Assembly (NCBI GenBank): GCA_022266195.1
Contig: WHVY01000001.1
Coordinates: forward strand, 13,764,001 to 13,828,000
Direction of reading: 5' to 3'
DNA length: 64,000 nucleotides
From: Tetranychus cinnabarinus
Lineage: Eukaryota; Arthropoda; Arachnida; Trombidiformes; Tetranychidae
Translations under genes and position numbers: made by a program
Notes under the pieces: generated by a model
What the model saw: only the letters and a program-made list of their open reading frames with translations
Databases searched by the model: none
Told to the model about the DNA's origin: nothing
Shown: positions 41,880-55,600 of the stretch, one piece after another
How positions within the stretch are numbered: position 1 is the first letter of the stretch
Layout of the letters: every line of letters begins with the position of its first letter

Positions 41880-43326
41880 ATGGCTTTGAAGGATGAGGTG
41901 TTTGAATGCACACATAAAGACCCAATTACGTATCTATTAAATACTATTGTAGGTAAAAGCAAAGGAGGGCTGAGAATTTATCAAGAAAAAAGCGAGAAGA
42001 AGACCGTTTTTTACAAAGATAAGCTTTTTACGCATCAATTCACGCTTTCAGACATAGGAAAGCAAAAACAGATTTCGTGTCGAGCAGTAGACACATCATA
42101 CCAAAAAGCAAAGAAGAAAGCTGCAATTAAAATGTTAAAACAATTAGAAAATTTAACGCAAATATTAAGTAAAATTGATAGTGTGTAAAAAATTTCCCCC
42201 AATACAATATTTGTATTTCTTTCATTTAGCCAAAGAATCTTATTGGGCCCCCAAATTACAGAGGCCATTGCTATTTCATTCCCGTTTTTTGCCATTATTC
42301 TGGAATAAATTTTTTGTTAAAAGTTTGAATCGCGCAACAGAGATTGCATCTTCAAATAAATCTGATTTCAAAATTTTTCATTGAGTAAAGAAATTATTTG
42401 AAGCCTACCGAAAGGCCAGTATGCAAGAAAATTTTGAAATCGTCAATCAACCTGGTCCTAAACCTGATTTGAAGATTGATAGTTTTATTATCAATCTTTA
42501 TTACACCTCAGGACTGAAAAAATGTTACGCAGAACCAGGTTTGTCCTCCACAATTTTATACTTGATTTATTTTTTGACCTTTGCTTATATTTTTTACGAG
42601 TCTAGGAGGAGAAAATACCACTTTGTTCAAAGATATTTTGCGCAAGTTGTATGATGAATTCGAAAATTCAAAGGCATTTGAACAGCTCCTCAATCTCAAC
42701 TTCAAAATTGAGTACGAATGATCAGATTGCAACAAAATAGATACAAAGATTGTCAACCAACCATTTCTTGGTATTAAGAGAAGCTACTTTGGAGTTTTTG
42801 GCTCTTTAAATGACGCTATGGCTAACGAAAAATATGCTTTGAAACTTGGAAATGTGAATTGTAAGTATGCGTTAGTCGAGTGAAATAACCAAACGAAACT
42901 AAAGACATAAACTAACAATTTATTCTCCAAGGTGAAAACTGTCACGGAGATGACTTCACAGTGAGGAAAAAAATATCTTTGCCTCCAATTCTTGTTTTTC
43001 TGATTGGAGGAAATACCAAAGACGATCTTCCAAATGAAATAAATATAGAGATCCCAGAAAATTTGTATGTATTTGGCACTGCCTATGAAAAATATGCATA
43101 CTCAGTAGCCTTTCACACATACAAAGTTGGTCAATCTGACGATTATAGACCATTGCGACACCATCGAGGCAAGCCTGGAGATACAAGAGCGGGTGGTCAC
43201 TGTATCTTCCAAATGAAACATGAAGGAAGGTGGAAAGAAATAAACAATGATGAAATTTCAGAACCACTAAGAGATTACCCTTATGGAAGGAAACAAATGT
43301 TAATTTTCTATAAAAAAATACATTAA
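41880..43326 (+). pseudogene. Degenerate dsRNA-binding-domain plus USP deubiquitinase gene
   Basis: First exon 41880-42180 encodes a dsRNA-binding-type domain (DPITYLLNTIVGK near residue 14, and the closing helix SYQKAKKKAAIKMLKQL near 75-91). A 47-nt intron could join it, phase 0, to 42228, where KNLIGPPNYRGHCYF resembles the cysteine box of USP proteases. Later exons 42385-42538, 42606-42860 and 42932-43326 give a CENC zinc knuckle, LPPILVFLI, IPENLYVF and the histidine box AGGHCIFQMKHEGRW followed by NND. The last two splice junctions are clean. Breaks: a frameshift near 42315, a TGA near 42382 and a TGA at 42718-42720. It could instead be two adjacent gene remnants. Together they would form a dsRNA-sensing or ubiquitin-editing protein; no such fusion is known to me. 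Confidence 0.55.
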
Positions 43327-43455
43327 AACGATTTTCGTAAAGTAAAGTTAAATAAAATTGAAATTTCCGCAATTTTAGACAATTGTAATTTATTACCTTT
43401 ATTATTTATTATTTCTGTAATACTTTGGAACACTTGTATTTAAATATAATCGAAG

Positions 43456-44416
43456 CTATGGGATGGGCCATGCCTTAACCTGAATATCATTGACGATCCC
43501 AATGGTATAACAACTTTGTACTATTAAAGATTAGCTATGAAATAGGCCCTGTTAGAATCATGATGAAACGACTCAAATTGAAATACCATTGACTTACCAC
43601 CAAGTATGATGACACTGAGATCAAACCTGAGGCCAAGCGCCCAAGTTGTCCGAATTTTTTCGGTGAAGTTTTAACCAAAAACGATGATACACAAAGAAGA
43701 GTTTCAAACATCATGCGATAGGCCTCATCAAGATCTATTGATTGCCAATGTTTGAAGAAAATTGAACTCATAGTCCGGTCTTGAATGGCCTCGAAAGTTG
43801 CGCACTTTGACCTCAAATAACTCAGAAAACGCTTATCTAAAATGAAAATTATTATTTTTATTTTTGAACTTAGAATGTGGAACTCTATGGTGAAAAAAAG
43901 TTGAGTCCTTAACTCCCAAGGATAAAAAAGTGAAAAATTCTGGAGACCCTCCTTACAAACTTACCTGATGAGGTTGGCAGTTGATGCACAGGGTATTTTT
44001 TCAATTTGCGCTTTTTGCTGTATATCTAACGAACGGCTGGTGCCCACGTCAGACTTGATAAGACTTCAGAACTATGATGTTCCGTAGAACCGAAGTACGA
44101 AGGTCATTCAACACGAACCTATAATTTGACTTTTAATTAATGTTTGAAATCTATTTTCTGAAAGTCTAAAATTTTTAGAACGTTACTTGTTAGTCGCATA
44201 TTCATAACTCATGCTGGTTAGCATTTTTACGTTGCGGTGATAATCATACTAGGTAAAATTGTACATATTACTCCGTATTGATCTACCGAACTTTTAAATT
44301 CTAATGCGTGAAATTTTTGAACATCAATATTATTCAAGAAAAACCCCCAAACAATTTAATTGAATTGTTAAAGCCCGGGTTCAATTTAGAAGAATTCAAG
44401 ATAACCAGTATTATTT
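43456..44416 (-). repeat. Right arm of long inverted repeat
   Basis: About 960 bp, the reverse complement of 40959-41794 plus stretches lost from that arm. Ends in CCAGTATTATTT. The outer border falls in the flank of receptor gene C, so the island interrupts a tandem receptor array. Confidence 0.9.
43598..43837 (-). pseudogene. Orphan exon in the right arm, open and splice-bounded
   Basis: 240 bp, open in one frame, between a TTTTAG acceptor and a GTAAGT donor. It encodes 80 residues including RSKCATFEAIQDRTMSS, FFKHWQSIDLDEAYRMMFE and KKFGQLGRLASGL. No family recognised. A possible preceding exon ends ...QLPTSS| at a GTAAGT donor about 43960 on the same strand. Downstream on this strand is only the antisense of the USP remnant, so it is probably a stranded copy created by the inverted duplication. 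Confidence 0.5.
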
Positions 44417-44651
44417 GACAATGTTTTTTTATTTTAAGACCAATTGTTTTCTGCCAAAATTATTGATATCAATTAGATCAAGATGTTCAAAAACTTGAGT
44501 AGATTGATAAAAATCTGTGAAAATATCTGATCGCCATCGTTATCCTGTCCATTAGGTAGAATTTCAAGATTCAAATGAACGGATATTAACAGTTATTAGC
44601 ATTATTGCGGAAATATTTTCAAGGATAAACTGTAAATAAATGGAAATACAT

Positions 44652-46104
44652 CTAAATTAGATCTTTGATTCTAGCAATTAAACGCTTAAAATGAGTCATT
44701 AATATATAAATACGTGGAAAATTACATACATAGCAAAGAAATGTACTTGTAAGCAAAGTTAAATCACCAATTCTGATTCCATTGTATGAACATTTCTCCA
44801 GAATGTGTAAAATCTGAAAGTTAAGAATGTTCAGATTAGCTTAGATAATATTTCTCAACAGTTTATAAGATTTTAAATGATAAAAGGTTTCACCATGTAC
44901 CTTCAAACCATTATGAATTTGCAAACCATATTGTCGAGCCATGAAAGAAGAGTAATAACCACAAATTTCGTTATACTGAGAAAAGTAAGAAAATGATTAA
45001 AAAAGAATCGCACTTTTGTTCAAGACTCACTTTAGTGTAAATCTGTGTGCTTGAATGTAAAATAGCTGTCATACAAACTACACCCAAAAAGGTAGCTATC
45101 AAAATAACATTAGCCAGCAAAGGAGAATGCAATTTAAGAGAATTTGAAAATGAAATTGCAATGACCATCATAAATGAGATGCCAAAGACAGCATATCCAA
45201 TTAGATAATTCAAATCCCCAGCCATTCGATCAAAGTGAAGAAAAACCTTTTGCAAATCGAAATTAACTGATTTCAAGAGATAATTCATTTCTGCCGATTG
45301 AGTGCTTCGGCGTAATATGCGGAGTCTATCTAATTGTGATTGAAGCCAGGCCAAGTAGAAGTATGACAATATGAATGAATAAGTACCGATGGCTGCCAAA
45401 CCCCAAACGAGACACACAACAGTTGCCGTTTCTGGTATGAACCAGATAGCGCTCGAAACTAGGTAAATCAAGTTAAAGTAAACTTGAACATTCATAAGTC
45501 TTACAATTGCCAGAACCAGAACAAGGATGAAAGAAAACGGATAAAAAAGGTTTGACCAATTGAATAGAGTGAATTGAACTCGGCGCACAAAAAGATCAAA
45601 TTGGACTGGAGACATTTTCAAAGTATAACAATTTAAACTCGTGTTCAAAGTCCTCATATCCAACAGGAAACTGAGGCGTCCTTTCGATTCGCAATACAAA
45701 ATGTATTCTCGAGCTATGACGAGCATGGAAATATATATCAACTCGAGCAAGTTCAAAGTTCGACTTTTTGTTGACGAATAGAATGCATTTCCGAGAATCA
45801 TGGTGATGTTCGAGGGCTCCTCGGTAAATATGAAAAAAATGAAACGCAATATCATTATCAAAAGGCACAATCGTAAGAAGTCATTTCGCTTCTTGAAATT
45901 AGAAGCTTCCTTTTCATTCCACGGTTTTCCATCCTGGTGGTATCCTTTTCTCAATACTAGAGTTAATAATGTAAGTGAATGAATTTTGCCAATCAGAGCG
46001 GAAATTTTTCCAACTGAACGTTCACTACTTGAAAGGCCAAATGTAAAGGCAATTTTAGACTTTACGAGTTTCCATTTTATTTCAAAGGAATTTTGAGTCG
46101 TCAT
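44652..46104 (-). CDS. Gustatory-receptor-like chemoreceptor C (three exons)
   Basis: Exons 46104-45031, 44975-44901 and 44813-44652 encode 436 residues. The first 20 residues differ from copy B at only a few positions, and the middle 25-codon exon (YNEICGYYSSFMARQ...) and final exon (ILHILEKCSYNGIRIGDLTLL) keep the family pattern. Seven hydrophobic segments can be followed. B and C are a closer pair than either is to A, which fits stepwise tandem duplication. The ligand is unknown. The first exon's donor is GTGAGT rather than GTAAGT. Confidence 0.73.
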
Positions 46105-46505
46105 TTCAATGTCGGTCTTCTAAGCTTTCAACTTCTTTTAAGCAATTCTTTTGACTTTTTTGCTAACAAAAACATAAATGAACAGAATAAACAACAAAAT
46201 TTACCCATGAAATTATCGGTCCACCAAAAATTTTACCTCGATTGGATAATGATTTTAGATTCTCTAGAGCTTTGAGTCAATCCATTGTCTTTCAAGGATA
46301 AACTTGATATAAAAATATTACCATTTAGCATACAAATGTTGACAATAACTATTCAAATAACATCAATGAATCAATTAGATTATAAAGATTGATCAATTTG
46401 TTCAACTTATTATTGAAGTCGATTTATCGATAGTGAATATTGAACCACAGCGATGAACGCTGGATCGATTCAGACAAACAGTGAAATGCGTCGATTAAAA
46501 AATTG

Positions 46506-46511
46506 TTTATT
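46506..46511 (-). terminator. Probable polyadenylation signal of the neuroligin gene
   Basis: AATAAA on the minus strand about 165 nt after the neuroligin stop codon at 46676. It is the first canonical signal downstream. Confidence 0.5.
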
Positions 46512-46675
46512 TCAATAATTTTCTTTGAAATGTTAACAAAAATGGTTATAATTGGTTATATTACAAAAGGGCAAAACAAGAGCTTCAAGTGTCTAAAAAA
46601 TGAATCATGAATAGAGGAAAGAAGGGAAATTGTAAACTCAAAAAATCAACTTTCAACATTGAGATTCTCAATGAA

Positions 46676-49600
46676 TCATGCTGTCGTCTCTTCTTCACAA
46701 CGACCCATTAAATTTGATCCTTTGTTCATTAGTTCAGATTGAGTTAAGGCTCGATGGTTATAAACAATACTGGGGTGCTGTGAATGGTAAGTATGATGAG
46801 CTCCTTGACGACCCAGGGTCACATAACCAGGTATGGAAGAGGCTTGGATGGATGGATTGGTTGGTACGGTTGTTGATATTGTACACTCGGAGGTGCAGCA
46901 TGTGGATGATGGGCAACCTGAATGGTGGTGACTTGGACTGTAGTGAAAGACGCTCATTACCGGTTCTTCCATTGAACTCTTTTTCAACACTGATTTAGGA
47001 CTTCGACGTAAAGTGTTGCCACCACTGCCACTGATTGTGCTTGCATTTGAAGTTGTCGAGTCTCTTGGAGCATAATTTGTTATCAAAACTTTGGCACAGT
47101 CACTTTTAAGTCTATTTAGGTCAGTAATTGAATCGTTCAAGTTTACATTGGTTAAGTAATGAGTTTGATAGGTTCGATCTTGTTGCTGTTGCAGTTGCTC
47201 TTGTTGAAGATACTTGTCTTCATCCAAAGTCATACCAAGATCAGTGTTGCCCGTTGACCGAGTAAGGTCAAGTTCATCATCAGGCTTACTTTCACCGCAA
47301 TCTTGAATAATATAGGAACTTCGATTGGTTAATAAAGGTGTTTCATCTTTGGTTAAACCCTGAGAAGAGAGAGAGGAAAAATATTTGTAAATCAATTTGT
47401 TTAACGAAATATTGATTAACCATTTGAGTAGCAAAAGTTGTCGCTTTTTTCACCACAAAACATGAATTTTTAGCTCAATTAAGTCGAACATAATCGAGTT
47501 TTGAATTAAAATCTAGTTGAACATTTGACGAATTGAATAGCTAAGAAGATGGAGTGAATTTTGTGTTGAAATGAACAGTTTTTTCCTCTTAAATTGTTGC
47601 CATTACTTCCACAAAATGTGAATACCAATAAGTTGAACGAAAAGAGTAAAAGTTTAAACAAAATTCAACATTGTATTGAAGATGAAGATGGTAAAGAGTA
47701 TTAAAAAAGTTTGAGAAAAGCAAAGAAGAAGAAAAAGTGTTTGCCATTTATTTTATCTGAATTGACATTGGAATCTTCTTTATTCACATTCTCTCTCTGG
47801 CAGATCTTTAAGAGCAAAGATGAAGATAAAGATGAAGATGAAAAAAGATCAATCAACAAGAGTAAGTAACGGATGAAATCGATAATAGGAATCACCTATT
47901 TAAACAAGCAACAATATAAAAAAAAGTGTAAAGCTTTGAAAAGTTGAGGCAAAATATTTAGTAATAGAAAGAGCGGCGAGTGGGAAAAAAAGAGACTTTA
48001 ACTCAATTTTATTCGGTTGAGGAAAATGCTTCTGATTCTTTACTTGAAATTGATTTTCATGGAATGCTTTTTATCTTATTAGATACAAGATAGAATGATG
48101 AAAGGATGATGATGATGAGAAAAGAAGAAAAAGAAGAAGAAAATGAAAAGAAGGAAAAGTCTGTTTTTATCGTGGTATTTTGGTCTACATTTAGATATTG
48201 TAGATATTATTATAACGCAGAATGAGAGAGATTTAGAGAATCACAAGATTCAGTTAAATGAAGACAAAAATGCTGAAGAGTAATGTTGTTTAGTGAAAAG
48301 AAAGGTTAGTCTTGTTAAAGATTGTCTCACTCATTTTCATCATCATTCGTCTTTATTCAACTCTGAAAGAGGAAAGTAAATAAGCTTCTCCTGATGACAG
48401 TTATTAACAGCTATTCATTTGGAATGACCTGTCTTTAGCTATAATAGGACACTTACTCTTCGTTAGTAAATCTTGATTCTCTTCCCTTCCACCAGCATCA
48501 CCATGGAGCTTTACTCCATTCACTCTGCTTCCAGTCACAAAACGCTCATCTTTTTTAACCAACCTAATGAACTTACTGTTAACTGTACAAGTTGAGTGTG
48601 TCCAAATTGTACATTTATCCTGTAACTCACACACAACCCAGAATCTGATGCTTCTGCTTTTGACAGCTTCATCTTCATCCTGCTCTTCATCTTCCCTTCC
48701 ATGGATACATTTTCACTCCCAGCCTTCTTCTTCTTCTTCTTTTCATTGCATTTCGTTTCATTTCATATTACATATCATTTAGCATATCATTTGCCAATTG
48801 ATTCTCAATGGAACACAAATTTTTTGTTGACCTACAAAAATGAACTTGTTTGCACACTTTAAATTTAAATTTTTGCATCATTTTTTTTCGTCGCAAATGG
48901 TCAGTTATTGCTTCAAGCTATTGAACCACTTTTCATCATGTCGCCCTTAATAACAATCATTGTGATAATGTTAATAATAGTGATATATATTATTATTAAA
49001 TGGCTGCAGGTTAGAAAATGATGGAAACTCGGAAGGATAACAGGGAACAGGAAAAATGGTGGACAATATTCTCAATAGTCTTGGACAGGTTAAAAAAGCT
49101 TGTCAAACTTGCTAAGTGAGCTTCGGATGAAATGGTCAATGTTTCCATTGGCCAGTTAATAATTTTTTGTTGCAACAAAATGGTGTCGACATTTGAACTT
49201 CCATTGTTGGTTAAATGATAAAAGGTTCAATTGACAAGAAACAACTAAAAGTGAATGTCTCTATTCTTAATGCCTGTTTGTGGTCATATCTGATCAACTG
49301 AATATGAACACAGTAAGCTGATCAAGATTGGTATTTTAATTTCTGTAAATGTTTGGCATTTCTATTTCATTCGACTTATTAACTTTGAATAATGAAGATT
49401 AGTTGGAAAAAGATGAACCTGATCTGATAGCTTTATGCAATGACGTTAGCAAAACATAACGAAATAATTCATATCTACATCTTAATAAACCCTTTTTGGT
49501 TTTCCTAATGAATCGGACATCAATTGGGCCTAATCAAATTTATTTGCTTCTTATATCGTTTAGCTTGGAGGACTTTTCCCTTTCTAAGCTACCCGATAGA

Positions 49601-52600
49601 GATAATCAAATGTAATTTTAAGCGACAAGAAAATCTAAAGAAATTTTGCGAGAACTTTGAGATCGTTTGAACACTCGTAATCGAAAGTTTTGATCATTCA
49701 TGACTGTGTCCTTTGCTGATCCACAAGCTGATATTGTGCGATGCAAGTTGCAGTTATTTAAATGCTCACGTGCTTTGTCATTCATCAAACCTTTAGGCAA
49801 CCACTCGTTGTTAAAGACTGCCATGACTCGGATGCAAAAACATTTTTGACTTTCAGTTGTACAATATCACTTTTGTGAGTTTCCTGAGACTTCTTATGAG
49901 ACAATAAGTCAGATTTGTCGAATAATGCATGATCGTAAACACTTCTGCTAACCTATCATTGGCAAAGCGTAAATAAATTTCTGTAAAGTTTTGTCTTCCG
50001 TCAGATAAAAAAGTATGAATTTCAAAAAGCTTATTTAAGCGGATATTAGAGGTAAAATAAGCTCTATCCATCACATTAATGAGCATTTCCTTTTTAATGA
50101 TATCTCAATCATGTATCACTTTTGGCTAGAAATCATATTTTAATGGAAACTTTCATTTGTCATTTCAATATCAATTGCACGAAAGATTCGATTAGATGAA
50201 AATCTAGTCACCAGAGTTGTCTTGTCATCTCGATTAAAATGGTCCAATGATGGACATTTGAGTGAAACCTGAGCAGACATTGTAACCCAAAAATTGAATG
50301 ATAAGAAGATTAAAAATTGACCTTGTCACCAACAAAAGCATTCAAAGACAATCAGGAAAACTATTCATGATTAAATTGTATAGAGAAAATTGGAATAATT
50401 AGAGAAGAAGCAAAGTTGAAATTATTCAATCATTAATATTCAACTTTTTACCTTCATTATTCAACCATCGATTCCCAACATTGAGCCCATCCTAAATGAA
50501 TATCTTCACTGAATGCAAGTAGCTACTTGTATCGATCGCAAATGATATTATTAATATAATAACATTATCATTTGAATATTACAGTTAACAAGTGACTTTC
50601 ATTTCCTTTGGTCAACAACCTTTATCACACTTATAATGGATATTTGATGAAAAAAAAGAGTTGAATATTGAATAGCATTTTATTAACAAATATGGTAATT
50701 CAACTGTTCACTTCAACTTGGCGACATTTTACAAGACTGAATTTGGGGCGAAAAGCAGAAAAAGGAGAAAAAAAGACTCACCTCTTCAAATTTATTATGG
50801 TAATCAGAGTGATGATGGTGATGGTGATGAAGAAGTGGATGATGTTGCTGTCCATTTACACTTGCATCTACAAGAGTTGAATTATTATTATTACTATTAT
50901 TAACATTGGTGAGTGATGTTGAATTGGTTGAACTTGAGATGGGATGATGAGGATGCGAATGGTGAAGATGATGATGATGTTGTTGATGACCAGAATTACT
51001 ATTATCAGCTGAATTGCAAGTAATATTATCATTGCTTGAATCTAAATGGGAACACGATGATTTGGATCGATTTGATTTTGCCTTGTCAAGCTGATAATAG
51101 ACACCAGCAAATATAAGCATATTCAATATTAACAGGGAACAACCAATGGCTATGGTTACACTCAATGCAGTTGAATAATTATTCTGTTCCATGATTATCG
51201 GAGTTGCCTGGGTTTTATTGGAAATGGTTGATAGTGACGACGTAGATGAAGGTGAAGGTGAAGTTTTACCCTCAGTTGTTTCATCAAAGTTGCCATTAGA
51301 ACTTTTGCTCGACGATTCGCGATTTGCTTTCACCGAATCATTTAGTTTGTTGGAAGATAAAAATTTCCAATCACCACGAGTCGAATTTGAACTCTGATTC
51401 ACTTCACTTACATTTGATGAGGGCGATGAAGGTGATGATGGATGGAATCGTGAAGATATTTGACGGACAATTCCGTCATAAGAATCGGGACTTTCATGGT
51501 CGGGAAGTAAATGATGTTTGTAATAGTAAATGGGTTCTTCGTTGAATGAAGTTTCCTGAAGGCGAGGAACAAGATGAAGCCAATATGAAAGTCGATGGCT
51601 GTGGTAATGGTCACGAACTTTGGGCTTCATTCCTGATGAGAAAAGAGAAAAATTTCGAGAAAATGAAGTTTCTGTGAATTTTGAAGCAAATTTTCAACAG
51701 TGAACTCAAGCTTTGCTCATAAACTCAATTCCCAAGTCAATGGTCAATAAGTGCTTCATTAACATCTTGATAGTCGAAGAGTTTAATTGAGTCTTTTATC
51801 GAGTATCCATTTTTAGGCATGAAATGAATAATTCAATTGCATGATGTAAATAGAAAATAACTTTTTTTCTCGCTGATAAATTCGTGCGATAATTGAATAT
51901 AAAAATTGACTTCTCATCGACAAGCAATTCATCATTTTCCACAAAACGAACACAACTTTTGCTCATTTTCTGGGAAACAATAAAAAACTTTATTACATTA
52001 CAGCGTTAGGCAGTGCAAGTTGATCATTTAGATATTCATAAGTTGACAGTTTACCAAAAGACGATTAAACCACATTTAAATTTTTTATCTTCTTATTTAT
52101 TCTTGTGTACTTCTCGTCAAACAGGCAAAAAATAGACTTTTAAACAAATGTAATATCAGTGATGAAAAAAATAATGATTGATGATGAAAATAAAGAGCGT
52201 AAACCTTAATCACAGCGGGTGAAAACGAAGAAAAAAGAGAATAAAAAAAGAGACTTTTCTTCGCTTTTCATCCAACATGAAATAATTGTCTTCCTGGAGT
52301 TTACATTAAATGAGCAACATCCTCATCATTATCCTGTAAAATATATTAAGTCTCAAGATGCAAAACAGTGAGCAATCAAAAGGCAAGGGAATGTCTAGAG
52401 AAAAGCTTTAAATGAAGAAATGAAATTCAAGTGAAACGTTGAGCGCAACTTGAAATGCTGATTGAAGAGGAAACAGGAAAATTATTTGTAAAAATGTATT
52501 GAAAATTGTTTCAAGCGATTAAAGAAAATAGAGTTTCTCAAATGAGCAAAAAGTTTACCACTTAAGAAGTGTTGATTGGTTTTGATAACAGATTAAGAGG

Positions 52601-55600
52601 GGAAAGAATTGAAGAAAAGAGTAAAATTGATAAAATTAATCACTTGAAGATAAAATGTTGAACATTTACAATGTATATGATATTGTTATACTCCCAGACT
52701 GGGAGTGAAATTGCTCTTGTGATAACTCTTGTTCAACTGTTATTAAATTTACTGTTGCAAGTTATAACTGCCTATTGATTACAGTTGAGTTATTGATTGT
52801 AAAAAAAGCAAGGTTCAACATTACAGTTTGTTGCTTTTAATATTGCTGTTGCTGGTAACGATCATGACAATATTGTTGCTGTTCAAATGAGTTTCACGAT
52901 CAAAGTTACATCAAATTATCACTCTTTATATGCTGACTTGCCTTTTATTAGAAACTTTGTCTCTTTTCCTTTGGCAAAAGGCTCTTCTCATCAGTTTATC
53001 AAAGGTTTACATTGTCATAGATGAAACATTATCATCAATTGTTTTCATCATCTAAACTCTAATTTAGTTAATACAACATCAATTGACTATAACAGCAACC
53101 GTAATAATGATGATAATTTTTCCTCTCAAGAGCTATTTTTTCATCTTTAAATTTCATCTTTCAACATTTTCTTTTGGCTTCTTCCTTCCTTTCTCCTTGG
53201 TTCCAGTCTTGTTTTGAAACTTTTTGTTTTGCTAACACAGTTTAAGGTTTGGACAAAATAATGATCATGAGATGGTAAAGGAAATAAATGGTTTCAGCCA
53301 AAGTTGAACTCGAGAGATAAAAATGACTCTGAGTATGAAAAAGGAAAGCAAATTTTGGAATGAGGTTCACCTTTAATCTTGTTTAGTACATGAGGTTTCA
53401 ACATTAGTACATTAGTGTTACATGGAGTGGCACACGCATGTTGCAAGTTCAAAGTTTAACTCAATGTTGTTCAAAAGTAGAGACTTTACAGGATTAAGAT
53501 TAATTTAATTCACTAGATTCTTGGATAATTTTTTCTTCCCTTTTTGCACTGGTCAATCTTTTCACTTTTCTGTTGGCTCAACATTATTCACTTGTTTAAT
53601 GTTGTCAAAATATTGTGTTAAACATTGTAATATTGTTGCAAGGAAAAGGCAAGTTTCAACAAAATTAAATGGTAAAGTGCATGTTCCCTGATTTAACTAA
53701 CGAAATGGCTCAAAGTGGAAAATTTTCATTCTTATGTGAGACAATTTATCGGCAGGAGATGAGAGCCAAAAGACAATTTAATAGACAGCACACTGAGATT
53801 AATGTTGAAATGGGTTAATGAAATTAAATTGCAGTTGAAGACTTGATAACAAGCTTTAGAATAATCGACTTTGATTAGTTTTATAAATCTCTTGGAGTTT
53901 TACTTTATATTTAAAAATGTAATCAAAATTTAACAATAAACTCATCATTGACATTATGAACTGAAATCTCAGCTTCTTATTCACATTATGTATTGAGAAT
54001 TTTTCGAGAAAAGAATCTATTAGATAAATCAATTCAAAATTATATTGATTGATAATCGAACTTTTCAGTTGAAACTGAAGTCGAAACTTTTTTTCTTTAA
54101 TCTAGAATCTTTGATGTCGGATTAGAAATCGAATAATGAGTCAATTCTTTCTGATTTACAGATAAATTAAAACTCGTTTACTTCAAGTTCATTTCAATAT
54201 TCAATGAATTAAAAGTTCTAGGCAATTCATATTGGAACTGGAGAACCATTAGCTACAGATCGCTAGAATCTGAAGATTTTATTGACTTAGTTCTCGGTTT
54301 CATGAAAGTATGCAGTCTCGATATGAGCTAAATTTAATAGAAAACTCGATTTTTCAGCTAAAATTAGATAAATGAAAGCTTAAAAAAGCTGAGAATTCAT
54401 TTTCTTCTCCTGCATCAAACCGAACAAGAATTCGACTTGAGTGTAAATTCAAGAAAACCAATGTTTCTCTTGACCAATTATTGTAAATGAAGGACTTTTT
54501 TCTTCAAATCTGCTATTTTTCTCAGAGACAGATTTTGGTCATCAAGAATAAAGTGCTGAAATTGTGATCGAAAAATGAAAAAAATACAATTTTTATCATT
54601 TCTATAATTGAATGGAAACAATTTCGGGGATAAAATATTGTCATCGAAACCTTCTTTAACCTTGAAATAGTGTATAATCCTTGTCCAGTTATCGAGTTAT
54701 TCAGTTATCTAGTGATTAAGATGATACTTTAATAAACACTTAAATGTATCATAATGCGTATTATCAACACAGCTTAACATCACAGAAGGAGACAAACTAA
54801 ATTAATAGAATCAACTTGATTTATCCTTAAAAGATTAAGGTCATTTATAATTGTTTAGCCAATTAATAACAACTTTGAAAGCAAAGTTGACCCTTAATAA
54901 ACTCATTATTACATTAATACCAGGATAAAAGAGAGATGAAAATTAAGCTGAAAAGAGTTATTCAATGAATCAATTTTGAGGCTCATCGCGAATCCTTTCA
55001 AAATGTCCATTGAAAGGAACAAAAGTTAATTGGTTAAACAAAAACAAACAAAAAGTGAAAAACAAAGAGCAAACTTATAAAATAATTGCTCAGAAAATGA
55101 TTAATAAACACTTTTCTATTCAAGATTATGATTGATAGAAAAATTTAAAAATAATTGTTGAACAATTTCCAAATGTTTCAACACTTATTGATTATTGATT
55201 TTTCACATTTCCATATCATGCTTAGAGCTGTTAATAAATCGTAAGATTATTTTGTTTTGCTCTTTCAGTCAAACTTGGACTGTTCAATGTTATCATGCGA
55301 TAACTGAATTAACCCCAACTTTTATGGATCAATGAATGTTTAATACTGGAATGAAAAATGAATAGCAAATGAAGGTTAGACTATTAATAAGATAGATGGC
55401 ACTTTGGTTCAATAAATCACTGGACGAAAAGCATTTAATCCCTGTTATGATTTGCAGGGTAAAAACAAGGAATAATTTTAGGCCATCATCATGATTATGA
55501 TAATCGAGAGCATTAAATGATGACTTGAAAAGAGCAAAGTTGAATATTTCACTTTTTACAACTTGAGCCACTTACCAATCAATAGATATTTTCTTGTAAT

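Noticed and set aside
40950..44425. Target-site duplication at the inverted-repeat island
   Set aside because: Flanks (GCTGCCGAT left, GACAATG right) share no direct repeat; comparison with the homologous region upstream of receptor C does not give a clean empty site.
48404..48782. Frames in the neuroligin intron as alternative exons
   Set aside because: No similarity to neuroligin and no matching splice phases; composition is simple-repeat-like.
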